This document shows, piece after piece, positions 16,978 to 26,576 of a stretch of 64,000 nt of DNA. Source of the DNA: Lachnospiraceae bacterium (GTDB lineage Bacteria; Bacillota; Clostridia; Lachnospirales; Lachnospiraceae); NCBI GenBank assembly GCA_017437065.1, contig JAFSBX010000076.1, positions 214,466-278,465 on the forward strand, read 5' to 3'. Under the pieces are notes generated by a model that saw only the letters and a list, made by a program, of their open reading frames with translations, ran no database searches and was not told the DNA's origin. A program made the translations under genes and the position numbers. Within the stretch, counting starts at the first letter, position 1; every line of letters starts with the position of its first letter.

Positions 16978-18249
16978 ATGGTTGTAGAACTGGTTTCGGT
17001 AGGAACGGAAATTTTACTTGGAAATATTGTAAATACAAATGCGGCGTATTTATCCGAAAAATGTGCAGGACTGGGATTATCCTGTTATTATCAGAGTGTT
17101 GTCGGTGACAATGCAAAACGCCTTTTTGATACAATAAAGACGGCAACAGAACGTGCAGATATTGTAATTTTATCGGGAGGATTAGGACCTACCGAAGATG
17201 ATCTGACAAAGGAAACAGCGACGAAAGTATTTGAAAAAGAGCTGTTTATGGATAAAAAAATTAAAGAACAGATACAGAAATATTTTGCAAAAAGAGGAAC
17301 AAAACCTACGGATAATAACTGGAAGCAGGCAATGGTTCCGGAGGGAGCAATTGCAGTAGAAAATGATAACGGAACGGCTCCGGGAATTATTATGGAAAAG
17401 GACGGTAAACGTATGATTCTGCTTCCGGGACCGCCTAATGAATTAATTCCCATGTTTGAAAAAAGCATTGTTCCTTATTTAGAAGCTTTACAACCGGGTG
17501 TGATTTATTCGAAAACAGTAAAAGTGTGTGGTATCGGAGAAAGTAAGGCAGAAACGATGATCAGTGATTTAATCGCAAATCAGACCAATCCTACGATTGC
17601 AACTTATGCAAAAACAGGTGAGGTGCATTTGCGTGTGACAGCTTCAGCTGACACTGAAAAGGAAGCAAAGAAGCTCATAAAGCCGGTAGTAAAAGAATTA
17701 AAATACCGGTTTGAAGATGCAGTTTATTCGACAGAAGAAGATGTTACGTTGGAACAGTCAATTGTGGAATTGCTTAAGAAAAATAAACTGACAGTGGCAA
17801 CAGCAGAGTCCTGTACCGGAGGTATGGTAGCAGCAAGGCTTGTCAATGTACCGGGAGTTTCTGATTGTTTGAAAGTAGGATATATTACTTATGCAGATAA
17901 AGCGAAACGTAAACTTTTAGGAGTCAGAAAAGGCCTGTTGAAAAAGAAAGGTGCGGTAAGCTTTGAAGTAGCAGAAGAAATGGCGAAAGGTGCGGCTTTA
18001 TTTTCAAAGGCTGATGTAACCATAGCAACGACAGGAATTGCAGGACCGGATGGCGGTAGTGATGAAAAGCCGGTAGGGCTTGTGTACATTGCCTGTAATG
18101 TGAAGGGAAAAGTGAAAGTAAAGGAGTGTCATTTCAGTGGAAACCGCATGAAAGTAAGGGAAAGTACGGTTGCCAATGCTCTGATTTTCATGAGGGAGTG
18201 TATTTTAGAGTATTGTAATGAAATGGAATATACAAGGCAAGGGAAGTAA
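16978..18249 (+). CDS. cinA: CinA family nicotinamide-nucleotide amidohydrolase
   Basis: 423 residues in two domains. The N-terminal molybdopterin-binding-like domain has VSVGTEILLGNIVNTNA and LSGGLGPTEDDLT; the C-terminal CinA/PncC domain begins near residue 265 with TVATAESCTGGMVAARL, followed by GYITYADKAKRKLLGV and TGIAGPDGG. In many bacteria CinA deamidates NMN, recycling the by-product of DNA ligase. GAAAGGAAATG precedes the ATG. It sits before recA, a frequent arrangement. Confidence 0.94.
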   Translation: MVVELVSVGTEILLGNIVNTNAAYLSEKCAGLGLSCYYQSVVGDNAKRLFDTIKTATERADIVILSGGLGPTEDDLTKETATKVFEKELFMDKKIKEQIQKYFAKRGTKPTDNNWKQAMVPEGAIAVENDNGTAPGIIMEKDGKRMILLPGPPNELIPMFEKSIVPYLEALQPGVIYSKTVKVCGIGESKAETMISDLIANQTNPTIATYAKTGEVHLRVTASADTEKEAKKLIKPVVKELKYRFEDAVYSTEEDVTLEQSIVELLKKNKLTVATAESCTGGMVAARLVNVPGVSDCLKVGYITYADKAKRKLLGVRKGLLKKKGAVSFEVAEEMAKGAALFSKADVTIATTGIAGPDGGSDEKPVGLVYIACNVKGKVKVKECHFSGNRMKVRESTVANALIFMRECILEYCNEMEYTRQGK

Positions 18250-18275
18250 GGGATAAGATTCAGGAGAGGATATTT

Positions 18276-19298
18276 ATGAACAATGGAAAAAAGAATAATA
18301 ACGGCTGGCTGATTGCCGTTGTTATTGCGATTGTAGTGCTTTTGATAGGAATCGTTATCGGAAGTGTAGTGTTTGTCTATGCACTTATGGAAAAGACTTC
18401 GGAAACAGCGAAAAGCATTGTAGGTATGTACGAAGAAGGCAGTTTTGAAAAAAATCCGGAGTTGGAGGATGATTTTGATTTTGGATTTGAGGATAGTTAT
18501 CAGTATAAAAAAGAAAACAACGAGGAAGCAGATGAACTTTGGGAAAAAGATTTAGAAGAATACAGCAGTGAGCAATATGAAGACAGTCATTCAGGTAATA
18601 ACGATAATCAGGGAGAGATTAAAGAGGATGATTATTGTTATATTGATAAGGAAACCGGTGAGAAATATTATGAAAAATTAAAAGATGCAATCCGGTATGA
18701 TTTGGATTATCATGTGTCATGGCAGGACTATGAATATGATACGGAATATGAAAATGTAATGATTACAGCATCGTATCCGAAACTTGAGGGTGAAAATATT
18801 CCCAATATTGACTATATTAATGATTACATATTTGATGAAGTTGAATTCTGGACCAAAAGTTTTGAAGAGTATGTAGAAGAAGGATATTACCTTGAAAATG
18901 AAGAGTTCTTGTTTGATATTTTTGGATATGTAACTTATATGGATGAGGAGAAAATCAGTATCGTATATTCCGAATCAGGCTATGCGGACGGGACTTCGTT
19001 GAATTATCTGTTTTCTGTTAATGTAGATGTGCAGAATGGTGTAATTTTGGATAATGCAAGTATTATTAATATGGATGATGAGTTTGCAGTGGAGTTTAGG
19101 GAACGTAACAGAACGCAAAACGATGCAGACGGTTATATTGATGAGTTGACGGATCAGGAAATTGTAGAATATCTCAATTCACCGGAAATGGGAGTTGTCT
19201 TTTATACACCGCTTGGTCTGGAAGTAGGCATTAATCTGGATTATGGCTGGTATACAGTTACTTACCGGGATTATGAAAAATATTTAAAAAAATTATAA
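18276..19298 (+). CDS. Membrane-anchored extracytoplasmic protein, DUF3298-like C-terminus
   Basis: 340 residues. One membrane helix (about residues 10-36, GWLIAVVIAIVVLLIGIVIG) anchors an acidic linker (40-125) and an exported domain. The segment ending VVFYTPLGLEVGINLDYGWY resembles the DUF3298/RsiV-type C-terminus, where a tyrosine-rich strand follows a GL motif. RsiV uses this domain to bind lysozyme, but here no sigma factor gene is adjacent. No lipobox cysteine. Function unassigned; placement between cinA and recA may be lineage-specific. A terminator follows the stop. Confidence 0.65.
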   Translation: MNNGKKNNNGWLIAVVIAIVVLLIGIVIGSVVFVYALMEKTSETAKSIVGMYEEGSFEKNPELEDDFDFGFEDSYQYKKENNEEADELWEKDLEEYSSEQYEDSHSGNNDNQGEIKEDDYCYIDKETGEKYYEKLKDAIRYDLDYHVSWQDYEYDTEYENVMITASYPKLEGENIPNIDYINDYIFDEVEFWTKSFEEYVEEGYYLENEEFLFDIFGYVTYMDEEKISIVYSESGYADGTSLNYLFSVNVDVQNGVILDNASIINMDDEFAVEFRERNRTQNDADGYIDELTDQEIVEYLNSPEMGVVFYTPLGLEVGINLDYGWYTVTYRDYEKYLKKL

Positions 19299-19331
19299 AA
19301 TAGAATTTCAAATTCTAACAGCAGGTTTGAG

Positions 19332-19375
19332 AAAGGATTAATGCGAAAAAAGTTTGTTTTTCATTAATCCTTTTC
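19332..19375 (+). terminator. Terminator upstream of recA
   Basis: AAAGGATTAATG (19332-19343) pairs with CATTAATCCTTT (19362-19373), and the loop closes further through A/T pairing. TTTTCTT follows. The remaining spacer, 19376-19594, shows no gene or other feature I can support. Confidence 0.8.
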
Positions 19376-19594
19376 TTGTGTTTTATGTGACATCGTGCTA
19401 GAGTAATTATATCTTATTCAACTCTGCTTTGCGTTTCCGGCATTTCAGCCAGCATTTCAAAGCAAAAATAATTGGAAAAGAAAATAAAAAAGAATTGAGG
19501 TGATGGCAATGAGGGTGGTTTATTGGACACTTAATGTTATATAGTTATAATGTGCTGTGGGAGAAAAGAAAATAATATAATATAAGAAACAGCC

Positions 19595-19649
19595 TTGACA
19601 AAAACGAACAGATGTTTTATTATCATATCAATAAGAACGAGTGTTCTTA
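19595..19649 (+). promoter_or_regulatory. recA promoter with two LexA (SOS) boxes
   Basis: TTGACA (19595-19600) and TATTAT (19618-19623) have 17-nt spacing. The spacer holds CGAACAGATGTTTT (19605-19618), a good match to the Gram-positive LexA site CGAAC-N4-GTTYG. A second site, GAACGAGTGTTC inside an 18-bp palindrome at 19632-19649, lies just past the expected transcription start. LexA bound at either would block transcription until DNA damage. Confidence 0.9.
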
Positions 19650-19669
19650 CGAAAAAGGAGATTAAAAGT

Positions 19670-20764
19670 ATGGAAAGAGAAGAAAAATTAAAGGCATTGG
19701 ATGCCGCATTAGTACAAATAGAAAAACAGTATGGTAAAGGTGCCGTTATGAAACTGGGAGATTCCTCGGCACGAATGAACGTAGAAACAATACCAACAGG
19801 CTCATTAAGTCTGGACATTGCATTAGGTCTTGGAGGAATTCCGAAGGGAAGAATTATAGAAATCTACGGACCGGAGTCCAGTGGTAAGACTACGGTTACA
19901 CTACATATGGTAGCGGAGGTACAGAAAAGAGGGGGGATTGCAGGTTTTATTGATGCAGAGCATGCCTTAGACCCTGTATACGCTAAAAATATAGGTGTTG
20001 ATATTGATAACTTATATATTTCCCAGCCGGATAATGGAGAGCAGGCAATGGAAATTACAGAAACGATGGTGCGTTCCGGCGCTGTTGATATTGTTATCGT
20101 TGACTCGGTTGCAGCACTTGTTCCAAAGGCAGAAATAGATGGTGATATGGGAGATTCCCATGTGGGACTTCAGGCACGATTAATGTCACAGGCACTTAGA
20201 AAGCTGACAGCAGTCATTAGTAAATCTAACTGTACCGTTGTATTTATTAACCAGTTAAGAGAAAAAATCGGAGTAATGTTCGGAAATCCTGAGACAACTA
20301 CAGGTGGTCGTGCACTTAAATTCTATTCTTCAGTTCGACTTGATGTAAGAAGAGCTGAGTCTTTAAAGCAGAGTGGTGAAGTTGTGGGTAACAGAACAAA
20401 AGTAAAGGTTGTTAAGAATAAAATTGCACCGCCATTTAAAGAAGCTGAATTTGATATTATGTTTGGTGAGGGTATTTCAAAGGTAGGAGATATTTTGGAT
20501 TTAGCAGCGGATAATGGGATTATAAGCAAAAGTGGTGCATGGTACGCTTATGATGGAAATAAAATCGGTCAGGGAAGAGAAAATGCAAAGCAGTACTTAA
20601 AAGATAATCCTGCGATATGTGATGAAGTAGAAAAGAAAGTCCGTGAACATTTTCAGTTAGAAGGAGCTTTGGCAGAGACTGATAAAGCAGAAAAGAAAGT
20701 AAATGATAAGAAAGCAGCTGAAAAGGAAACAACCGAAAAAGCAGAAAAGAAGGATGAGGCATAA
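19670..20764 (+). CDS. recA: Recombinase RecA
   Basis: 364 residues. Starts [20 protein letters not shown], then Walker [30 protein letters not shown] and [11 protein letters not shown]. Catalyses homologous pairing and strand exchange and triggers LexA self-cleavage. ATG 19670 has AAAAAGGAG upstream; earlier in-frame codons fall inside the promoter. After the core there is a lysine/glutamate-rich tail of about 30 residues, somewhat longer than usual. The stop overlaps the recX start (TAATG). Confidence 0.98.
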   Translation: MEREEKLKALDAALVQIEKQYGKGAVMKLGDSSARMNVETIPTGSLSLDIALGLGGIPKGRIIEIYGPESSGKTTVTLHMVAEVQKRGGIAGFIDAEHALDPVYAKNIGVDIDNLYISQPDNGEQAMEITETMVRSGAVDIVIVDSVAALVPKAEIDGDMGDSHVGLQARLMSQALRKLTAVISKSNCTVVFINQLREKIGVMFGNPETTTGGRALKFYSSVRLDVRRAESLKQSGEVVGNRTKVKVVKNKIAPPFKEAEFDIMFGEGISKVGDILDLAADNGIISKSGAWYAYDGNKIGQGRENAKQYLKDNPAICDEVEKKVREHFQLEGALAETDKAEKKVNDKKAAEKETTEKAEKKDEA

Positions 20765-21384
20765 TGCTTGTTACGGACATTGTTGATGTTACAAAAACAA
20801 GGAGCAGAATTTTTATTGATGGCAGTTTCGCCTTTGTATTGTACAAAGGTGAATTGCGAAAATATCATATAGAAGAAGGCAAAGAAATTGCAGAAATTGA
20901 TTATAGCGAACTGATGGAAAAGGTTTTGCCAAAGAGGGCAAAGCTACGGAGTATGAATTTGTTACAGTCAAGAGAATATACAGAAAAGCAGTTAAAGGAT
21001 AAACTACTGTTGGGAGGATATCCTGAATCGGTTGCGGAGGAAGCAATAGATTATGTGAAATCATATCACTATATAGATGATGACAGATATGCAGCCACTT
21101 ATATTGAGTATCATATTGAAAACAAAAGCAGACAACGCATCGTGCAGGATTTGATGCGGAAAGGTATAAGCAAAGAGTGTATTGAGAGTCAATGGCAGAA
21201 GATAGAAGAATTGGGAACATTTATAGATGAAGAAAAAATGATTTCAGAAATTTTAGAAAAAAAGAAATATGTTGCAGAAGAAGCAGATATAAAGGGAAAA
21301 CAGAAAATGTACGCACTTCTGCTAAGAAAAGGCTTTTCATCCGACAAAATCAGAAAGGTAATGAATGCCGAAGGTTATTTCTAA
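20764..21384 (+). CDS. recX: Regulatory protein RecX
   Basis: 206 residues. Contains the RecX helices: LRSMNLLQSREYTEKQLKDKLL, IDYVKSYHYIDDDRYAATYIEY and LMRKGISKECIE, ending in a third three-helix repeat. RecX modulates RecA filaments. Coupled to recA by a one-base overlap, so it is under the same SOS control. Confidence 0.93.
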   Translation: MLVTDIVDVTKTRSRIFIDGSFAFVLYKGELRKYHIEEGKEIAEIDYSELMEKVLPKRAKLRSMNLLQSREYTEKQLKDKLLLGGYPESVAEEAIDYVKSYHYIDDDRYAATYIEYHIENKSRQRIVQDLMRKGISKECIESQWQKIEELGTFIDEEKMISEILEKKKYVAEEADIKGKQKMYALLLRKGFSSDKIRKVMNAEGYF

Positions 21385-21495
21385 ATTACTTGACATAACT
21401 CCTATTTCAGTTTAAAATTTAAGTGTTGTAAAATTGCTAGTTAGAATGTTCTTTATGGATATTCTATTATGGATATTGAACAATGAAAACTAAAT

Positions 21496-21509
21496 AAGGA
21501 GGTGCTCCT
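21496..21509 (+). promoter_or_regulatory. Hairpin enclosing the rny ribosome binding site
   Basis: The Shine-Dalgarno AAGGAGG of rny lies in a small perfect hairpin: AGGAG (21497-21501), loop GTG, CTCCT (21505-21509). Pairing would hide the ribosome site and reduce translation of RNase Y unless opened. Confidence 0.55.
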
Positions 21510-21513
21510 GTAC

Positions 21514-23061
21514 ATGATGCCGATTTTACTGGCAGTTGCTATAACTCTTATTGTTTCTGTTCCTGTATCTGCATTGGTGGCTACTAATTATCGTAAAAAA
21601 GTAGTAGAATCCAAGCTTGGAAATGCTGAGGACAAGGCAAGAGAGATTATTGATGAAGCTCTTAAGACAGCAGAAGCGAAAAAACGTGAGTCTTTACTTG
21701 AAGTGAAAGAAGAATCCATTCGTACAAAGAATGAATTGGATAAGGAAATCAAGGAACGGAGAGCTGAGGCACAGCGTTATGAAAGACGTATTCAGCAGAA
21801 GGAAGAGAACATCGATAAGAAAGCAGATGCTATCGAAAAGAAAGAAGCAGGTCTGGCAGCAAGAGAAGAAGCTTTAAACAAGCAGAAGGAAGAAGTTGCC
21901 AAGCTGAATGAGCAAAGGTTACAGGAACTGGAAAGAATCTCAGGACTTACCTCCGAACAGGCAAAAGATTATTTATTGAAAATTGTTGAAGATGAAGTAA
22001 AACATGAAACCGCCGTTATGATCAAAGAATTAGAGACTAAGGCGAAAGAAGAAGCAGACAAAAAGGCAAAGGAATATGTAGTAACAGCGATTCAGAAGTG
22101 TGCTGCTGATCATGTGTCAGAAACTACAATTTCCGTAGTGCAACTTCCTAATGATGAAATGAAGGGAAGAATTATTGGTAGAGAAGGACGTAATATCCGT
22201 ACATTGGAAACAATGACAGGTGTTGATCTTATTATTGATGATACACCGGAAGCGGTAATTCTCTCAGGATTTGATCCGATTCGTCGTGAGGTTGCAAGAA
22301 TTGCACTTGAAAAATTAATCGTTGACGGACGAATCCACCCGGCAAGAATTGAAGAAATGGTGGAGAAAGCACAAAAAGAAGTCGAAGTAATGATAAAAGA
22401 AGAAGGTGAAGCAGCTGCACTTGAAGTTGGTGTACATGGTATTCATCCTGAACTTATTCGTTTACTCGGTAAGATGAAATTCAGAACCAGTTATGGTCAG
22501 AATGCATTGAAACATTCTATAGAGGTAGCACAGTTATCTGGTTTATTAGCTGCTGAAATGGGATTAGATGTTAGAATGGCAAAACGTGCTGGTTTGTTAC
22601 ATGATATTGGTAAAGCAGTAGACCATGAAATGGAAGGTTCACATATTCAGCTTGGTGTAGAGCTTTGTAGAAAATACAAAGAATCAGCTGTTGTTATTAA
22701 TGCAGTAGAATCTCATCATGGTGATGTAGAACCCCAGTCATTGATTGCATGTATTGTACAAGCTTCTGATACAATTTCTGCAGCAAGACCGGGAGCTAGA
22801 AGAGAGACATTAGAAACTTATACTAGCAGATTAAAACAATTAGAAGATATTACAAACAATTTCAAAGGCGTTGACAAATCTTTTGCTATTCAAGCAGGTA
22901 GAGAGATTCGAGTTATGGTAGTTCCAGAACAGATTTCTGATGCTGATATGGTATTATTAGCCCGTGATATTTCAAAACAGATTGAAGCGGAGTTAGAGTA
23001 CCCGGGTCAGATTAAGATTAATGTTATAAGGGAGTCTCGTGTTATTGATTATGCAAAATAA
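21514..23061 (+). CDS. rny: Ribonuclease Y
   Basis: About 515 residues. An N-terminal membrane anchor ([20 protein letters not shown]) is followed by a long coiled coil (to about residue 200), a KH domain ([17 protein letters not shown]) and an HD domain with [12 protein letters not shown], the metal-binding motif. This is the membrane-bound endoribonuclease that starts mRNA decay in Gram-positives. ATG 21514 is chosen, 11 nt after AAGGAGG; a GTG at 21502 overlaps that site. Codon choice shifts to more T-ending codons after about 22430. A strong terminator follows. Confidence 0.96.
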   Translation: MMPILLAVAITLIVSVPVSALVATNYRKKVVESKLGNAEDKAREIIDEALKTAEAKKRESLLEVKEESIRTKNELDKEIKERRAEAQRYERRIQQKEENIDKKADAIEKKEAGLAAREEALNKQKEEVAKLNEQRLQELERISGLTSEQAKDYLLKIVEDEVKHETAVMIKELETKAKEEADKKAKEYVVTAIQKCAADHVSETTISVVQLPNDEMKGRIIGREGRNIRTLETMTGVDLIIDDTPEAVILSGFDPIRREVARIALEKLIVDGRIHPARIEEMVEKAQKEVEVMIKEEGEAAALEVGVHGIHPELIRLLGKMKFRTSYGQNALKHSIEVAQLSGLLAAEMGLDVRMAKRAGLLHDIGKAVDHEMEGSHIQLGVELCRKYKESAVVINAVESHHGDVEPQSLIACIVQASDTISAARPGARRETLETYTSRLKQLEDITNNFKGVDKSFAIQAGREIRVMVVPEQISDADMVLLARDISKQIEAELEYPGQIKINVIRESRVIDYAK

Positions 23062-23101
23062 GAAATAGCATTTACTAGGACAGACTGTAAATAGCATATG
23101 C

Positions 23102-23140
23102 GTGGAGAGTTTGATGATGATTCAGACTCTCCACTTTTTT
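23102..23140 (+). terminator. Intrinsic terminator of rny
   Basis: GTGGAGAGT (23102-23110) pairs with ACTCTCCAC (23126-23134), extended inward by four more pairs, followed by TTTTTT. Confidence 0.92.
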
Positions 23141-23236
23141 CGTAGTAGGAAACTACTCGAATGTAATGAGAAAAGAAGGAAAATTTGCAAATAGCACCAA
23201 TTGATTAGAAGAAGATTAAATTTAGGAGGGTTGAGT

Positions 23237-23554
23237 GTGGTACCAATATTAGCGAAACAGGCAATTAATATTAAATCTAAACACAAAACAAATATATTAT
23301 TAGGAAATTATGAATGTGGATATGCACTCGGTTTAATAGTTAATTTATCGGGGATATTATTTCCGGCGGATTATACAGATATAGAGGATTTAAGAATAAA
23401 GGTACTAAAATTATTAGAAAATTATATGCCGAAGGATGAGAGAGAAGAAAACTTAATACATATGCTAAGGGAGTATAAGGCAGATGATAATTTGGATGAA
23501 CAGGTCAAAGAAATGATAAATATGGGGATTGAAGAGAAAAAGCCATGGGGATAA
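23237..23554 (+). CDS. Hypothetical protein
   Basis: About 105 residues, cytoplasmic. A basic N-terminus (KQAINIKSKHKTN) leads into NYECGYALGLIVNLSGILFP and an acidic C-terminal helical region. GTG 23237 is preferred because AGGAGGG lies 6 nt upstream; a TTG at 23201 would add 12 residues without a proper ribosome site. I do not recognise a family. The AT-rich codon use resembles that of aspC downstream. The following 210 bases before aspC show no terminator or other clear feature. Confidence 0.6.
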   Translation: MVPILAKQAINIKSKHKTNILLGNYECGYALGLIVNLSGILFPADYTDIEDLRIKVLKLLENYMPKDEREENLIHMLREYKADDNLDEQVKEMINMGIEEKKPWG

Positions 23555-23766
23555 ACGAAAAATATATGAAAGAAAAGAAAAAAGTGTAATATACAGTAGT
23601 ATATAGAAAGAAATGGTAAAGAAAATCAAAAAAAGCCTTGTGTAATATAAGGTGTTGTAGTAAAATGTACGAAGTGTGTATGATTGTATACGATTATGCA
23701 GAATAAAACTCAGACACACGAGTTGTTATTAATTATTATTTAGAAGATTATAGGACGGTGGATTTT

Positions 23767-24966
23767 ATGGCATTAACGTTATCAAAAAAAGCACAGGCAG
23801 TTAAGCCTTCATCAACATTGGCAATTACTGCAAAAGCAAAAGAGTTAAAGGCAAAGGGAATTGATGTAGTAGGGTTTGGAGCAGGTGAACCGGATTTTAA
23901 TACACCTGAAAATGTATGTGATGTTGCAATTGAGGCAATTAATGATGGGTTTACTAAATATACTCCTGCTTCCGGAACAAATGAATTAAAAGAAGCTATC
24001 TGCAAAAAATTCAAAGAATTCAACGGACTTGATTATAAACCGAACCAGATTGTTATCAGTAATGGTGGAAAACATGGTTTATCCAATGTTTTTGATGCAA
24101 TTTTGAATCCTGGTGATGAAGTAATTATTCCTGCACCATACTGGTTAAGCTATCCTGAAATGGTAAAATTATCTGATGGTGTTCCGGTAATTATTACAGG
24201 AACAAAAGAAAATGGATATAAAGTAACTGCAAAACAGGTAGAAGATGCTATTACAGATAAAACAAAAGCACTTGTACTTAATACACCAAGTAATCCTACC
24301 GGAATGATTTATACGGAAGAAGAGCTTCGTGCTATTGCAGATGTAGTAGTAAAAAAAGATATTTACGTTGTTGCAGATGAAATGTATGAATATTTAATTT
24401 ACGGTGATGAAAAACATGTCAGCATTGCTTCTTTTAATGAAGAAATTTATAAGAGAACAATTACATGTAGCGGATTATCAAAGAGCTATGCAATGACAGG
24501 ATGGAGAATTGGTTACACAGCTTCTACACCGGAAATTGCAAAATTAATGAGTTCTATTCAGTCACATGCAACTTCCAATCCAAACTCTATTGCACAGGCG
24601 GCTGCTGTGGAAGCGTTAAACGGACCTCAGGATATGGTAGAATCTATGAAAGTAGAGTTTGATAAACGTCGTCAGTATATGTACAAGAGAGTATGTGAGA
24701 TGCCTCATGTAAGTACATTAGAGCCAAAAGGAGCTTTTTATGTATTTATTGATGCAGAAGAAGTATTGGCAAAAGAGTATAAGGGAGAAAAAATTGAAAC
24801 AACTGCCAGATTGGCAGAAATTCTTTTAGAGGATTATGCGGTTGCAGTTATTCCTTGTGCGGATTTCGGATTCCCAAATTATATTCGTCTTTCTTATGCT
24901 ATCAGCATGGAACAGATTGAAAAAGGATTGGATAGAATCGAAAACTTCCTGAAATCTTTAGCATAG
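23767..24966 (+). CDS. aspC: Pyridoxal phosphate-dependent aminotransferase (aspartate aminotransferase type)
   Basis: 399 residues, class I aminotransferase fold. Key stretches: VVGFGAGEPDFNTPENV, YTPASGTNELKEAI, LNTPSNPTGMIY, VADEMYEYLIY and the PLP-lysine motif SGLSKSYAMTGWRIGY, plus NYIRLSYA with the carboxylate-binding arginine. Best fits aspartate aminotransferase subgroup Ib; aromatic or other specificities cannot be excluded. ATG 23767 is preferred to GTG 23758. Confidence 0.93.
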   Translation: MALTLSKKAQAVKPSSTLAITAKAKELKAKGIDVVGFGAGEPDFNTPENVCDVAIEAINDGFTKYTPASGTNELKEAICKKFKEFNGLDYKPNQIVISNGGKHGLSNVFDAILNPGDEVIIPAPYWLSYPEMVKLSDGVPVIITGTKENGYKVTAKQVEDAITDKTKALVLNTPSNPTGMIYTEEELRAIADVVVKKDIYVVADEMYEYLIYGDEKHVSIASFNEEIYKRTITCSGLSKSYAMTGWRIGYTASTPEIAKLMSSIQSHATSNPNSIAQAAAVEALNGPQDMVESMKVEFDKRRQYMYKRVCEMPHVSTLEPKGAFYVFIDAEEVLAKEYKGEKIETTARLAEILLEDYAVAVIPCADFGFPNYIRLSYAISMEQIEKGLDRIENFLKSLA

Positions 24967-25030
24967 TTACAGATAATAAGTCATTTAATAATCAAAGAAG
25001 TGTCGGTATTAAGGGCGGAATGGAGAAAAA

Positions 25031-25564
25031 ATGGACGAATTTAAGCGGCTTAATCGGGAACTTGTTTATGAAGGATCCATTATTGATTTTTATAAAGATA
25101 CGATTCAGGTACCAAACGGAAATGTTGTAAAGTGGGACTTTATTGGTCATAAAGGTGCAGCGGCAGTCCTACCGGTACGCGAGGACGGAAAAATTCTTAT
25201 GGTACGTCAGTTTCGGAATGCTCTTGACCGATATACATTGGAAATTCCGGCAGGTGGTCTGAACCCGGGTGAGCCGATGATAGAAGCAGCAGCGAGAGAA
25301 CTGCAGGAAGAGACAGGATTTTGTAGTGATAATTTAGAATTTCTTATTTCTATATATACGACAGTTGCTTTTTGTAACGAAAGAATTGAAATTTTTGTTG
25401 CAAATCAGTTAAAGCCCGGAAAGCAGCATTTGGATGAGGATGAGTTTATTAATGTAGAAGCATATGATGTGGAGGAACTCTGTCAGATGATTTATGAAGG
25501 GAAGATAGAGGATTCGAAGACTATTTCTGCAATTATGAGCTATAAGAATAAATATTTAAAATAA
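25031..25564 (+). CDS. nudF: NUDIX hydrolase, ADP-ribose pyrophosphatase type
   Basis: 177 residues. NUDIX box GLNPGEPMIEAAARELQEET plus GF is complete and is preceded by LEIPAGG, the arrangement of ADP-ribose pyrophosphatases (YqkG/NudF). It probably cleaves ADP-ribose to AMP and ribose 5-phosphate. The order nudF, spoIIM, xerD is shared with other spore formers. A very stable terminator separates it from spoIIM. Confidence 0.9.
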   Translation: MDEFKRLNRELVYEGSIIDFYKDTIQVPNGNVVKWDFIGHKGAAAVLPVREDGKILMVRQFRNALDRYTLEIPAGGLNPGEPMIEAAARELQEETGFCSDNLEFLISIYTTVAFCNERIEIFVANQLKPGKQHLDEDEFINVEAYDVEELCQMIYEGKIEDSKTISAIMSYKNKYLK

Positions 25565-25650
25565 GTTGTAAAGTAAAATCCTTTTTGAAATGTGGATATA
25601 GAATAACATTTTTGTGTTTTCATTTTAATAGAGATATACTTGAAACAAAG

Positions 25651-25696
25651 AACTGCCTTATTTTGTGAAAGAATTTCGCAAAATAAGGCAGTTTTG
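25651..25696 (+). terminator. Strong terminator after nudF
   Basis: A 15-bp perfect stem (AACTGCCTTATTTTG, 25651-25665, with 25679-25693) continues five more pairs to a GAA loop, giving about 20 bp, and ends in a T run. Confidence 0.92.
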
Positions 25697-25723
25697 TATT
25701 TTTTGAAAAGACGGACATATAAT
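25695..25723 (+). promoter_or_regulatory. Possible SigE-like promoter of spoIIM
   Basis: TGTATTTT (25695-25702) and CATATAAT (25716-25723) are 13 nt apart, resembling SigE sites (ATATT and CATACAAT-like -10), the mother-cell sigma factor that transcribes spoIIM in Bacillus. The -10 also reads as a SigA TATAAT with a poor -35. Confidence 0.35.
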
Positions 25724-25788
25724 TTAAAAGTGAGAATAGATATAGAAAGTGTAATAAAGATTGGGATGAAAGCCCGGAAAGGGGGAAA

Positions 25789-26388
25789 ATGAAAAAAAAA
25801 GGAAATATTCGTGGCATATGGATTATTTTATATGGAATTTGCTTTGCATTAGGGATATGTATTACAAACATATGGAAGGTAGAATTGATTGATAAAAGTG
25901 GTTTTTTGGGAGAGTATACACTTTTGTGTATGGATCATGTTGAGATAGATTATATGAATTATTTTTTTTATCTCTTACAGAAAAGAGCCGGAATGACAGC
26001 GATTCTGGCGATATTATCTTCTACATATCTGGGACTTGCATGTATTTATCTCTATATAGGATGGCTGGGATTTGCTACAGGAATTTTTTTGACAGGTGCC
26101 GGTATCAGATATGGGACAAAAGGAATTTTGTTGTTTTTGGGGGGAATGCTTCCACATCAGCTGATATTGGTTCCTTGCGGAATTATTTTTATCTGCTGGT
26201 GTTACAGAATGTGTACGTCATTATATTATCCAAAACATTGCTTTGAACCAATTTATGGAAGCAGGAGACAATTTGTTATGAGAAAACTGATTCAGTTTCA
26301 GATTATTTTGGGAGTTGTCATAATCGGATGTTTGTTGGAGTGTTATGTAAATCCATATATTTTTACAAAAATATTAAAATTATTTTAA
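25789..26388 (+). CDS. spoIIM: Stage II sporulation protein M (SpoIIM/DUF95)
   Basis: 199 residues with about five hydrophobic segments. GWLGFATGIFLTGAGIRYGTKG and LLFLGGMLPHQLILVP correspond to the SpoIIM/DUF95 core with its PH motif. SpoIIM is a membrane part of the DMP machinery that remodels septal peptidoglycan during engulfment. AAAGGGGG precedes the ATG. Context next to xerD and nudF matches other Clostridia. Confidence 0.85.
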   Translation: MKKKGNIRGIWIILYGICFALGICITNIWKVELIDKSGFLGEYTLLCMDHVEIDYMNYFFYLLQKRAGMTAILAILSSTYLGLACIYLYIGWLGFATGIFLTGAGIRYGTKGILLFLGGMLPHQLILVPCGIIFICWCYRMCTSLYYPKHCFEPIYGSRRQFVMRKLIQFQIILGVVIIGCLLECYVNPYIFTKILKLF

Positions 26389-26491
26389 GCTATTTTTTCA
26401 ACATCTAGTAATAAAAAAATCGAACGAAACGATATATTGTGTTTTTGTTGAAAAACCCAGAAAACATAGCAAAAGTAGGACAAAATATCCG

Positions 26492-26544
26492 TTGATTTTA
26501 TCTAAATTTATTATTATAATGGAGATTAATCGGCGTCGATTAAT
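26492..26544 (+). promoter_or_regulatory. xerD promoter with adjacent inverted repeat
   Basis: TTGATT (26492-26497) and TATAAT (26515-26520) have 17-nt spacing. Immediately downstream, ATTAATCG (26525-26532) and CGATTAAT (26537-26544) form a perfect 8-bp inverted repeat with a 4-nt centre, covering the expected start site. It looks like a repressor site; the regulator is unknown. Confidence 0.75.
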
Positions 26545-26576
26545 GTAAATACCTTAATGAGGAAGGGCAGAGCCAA

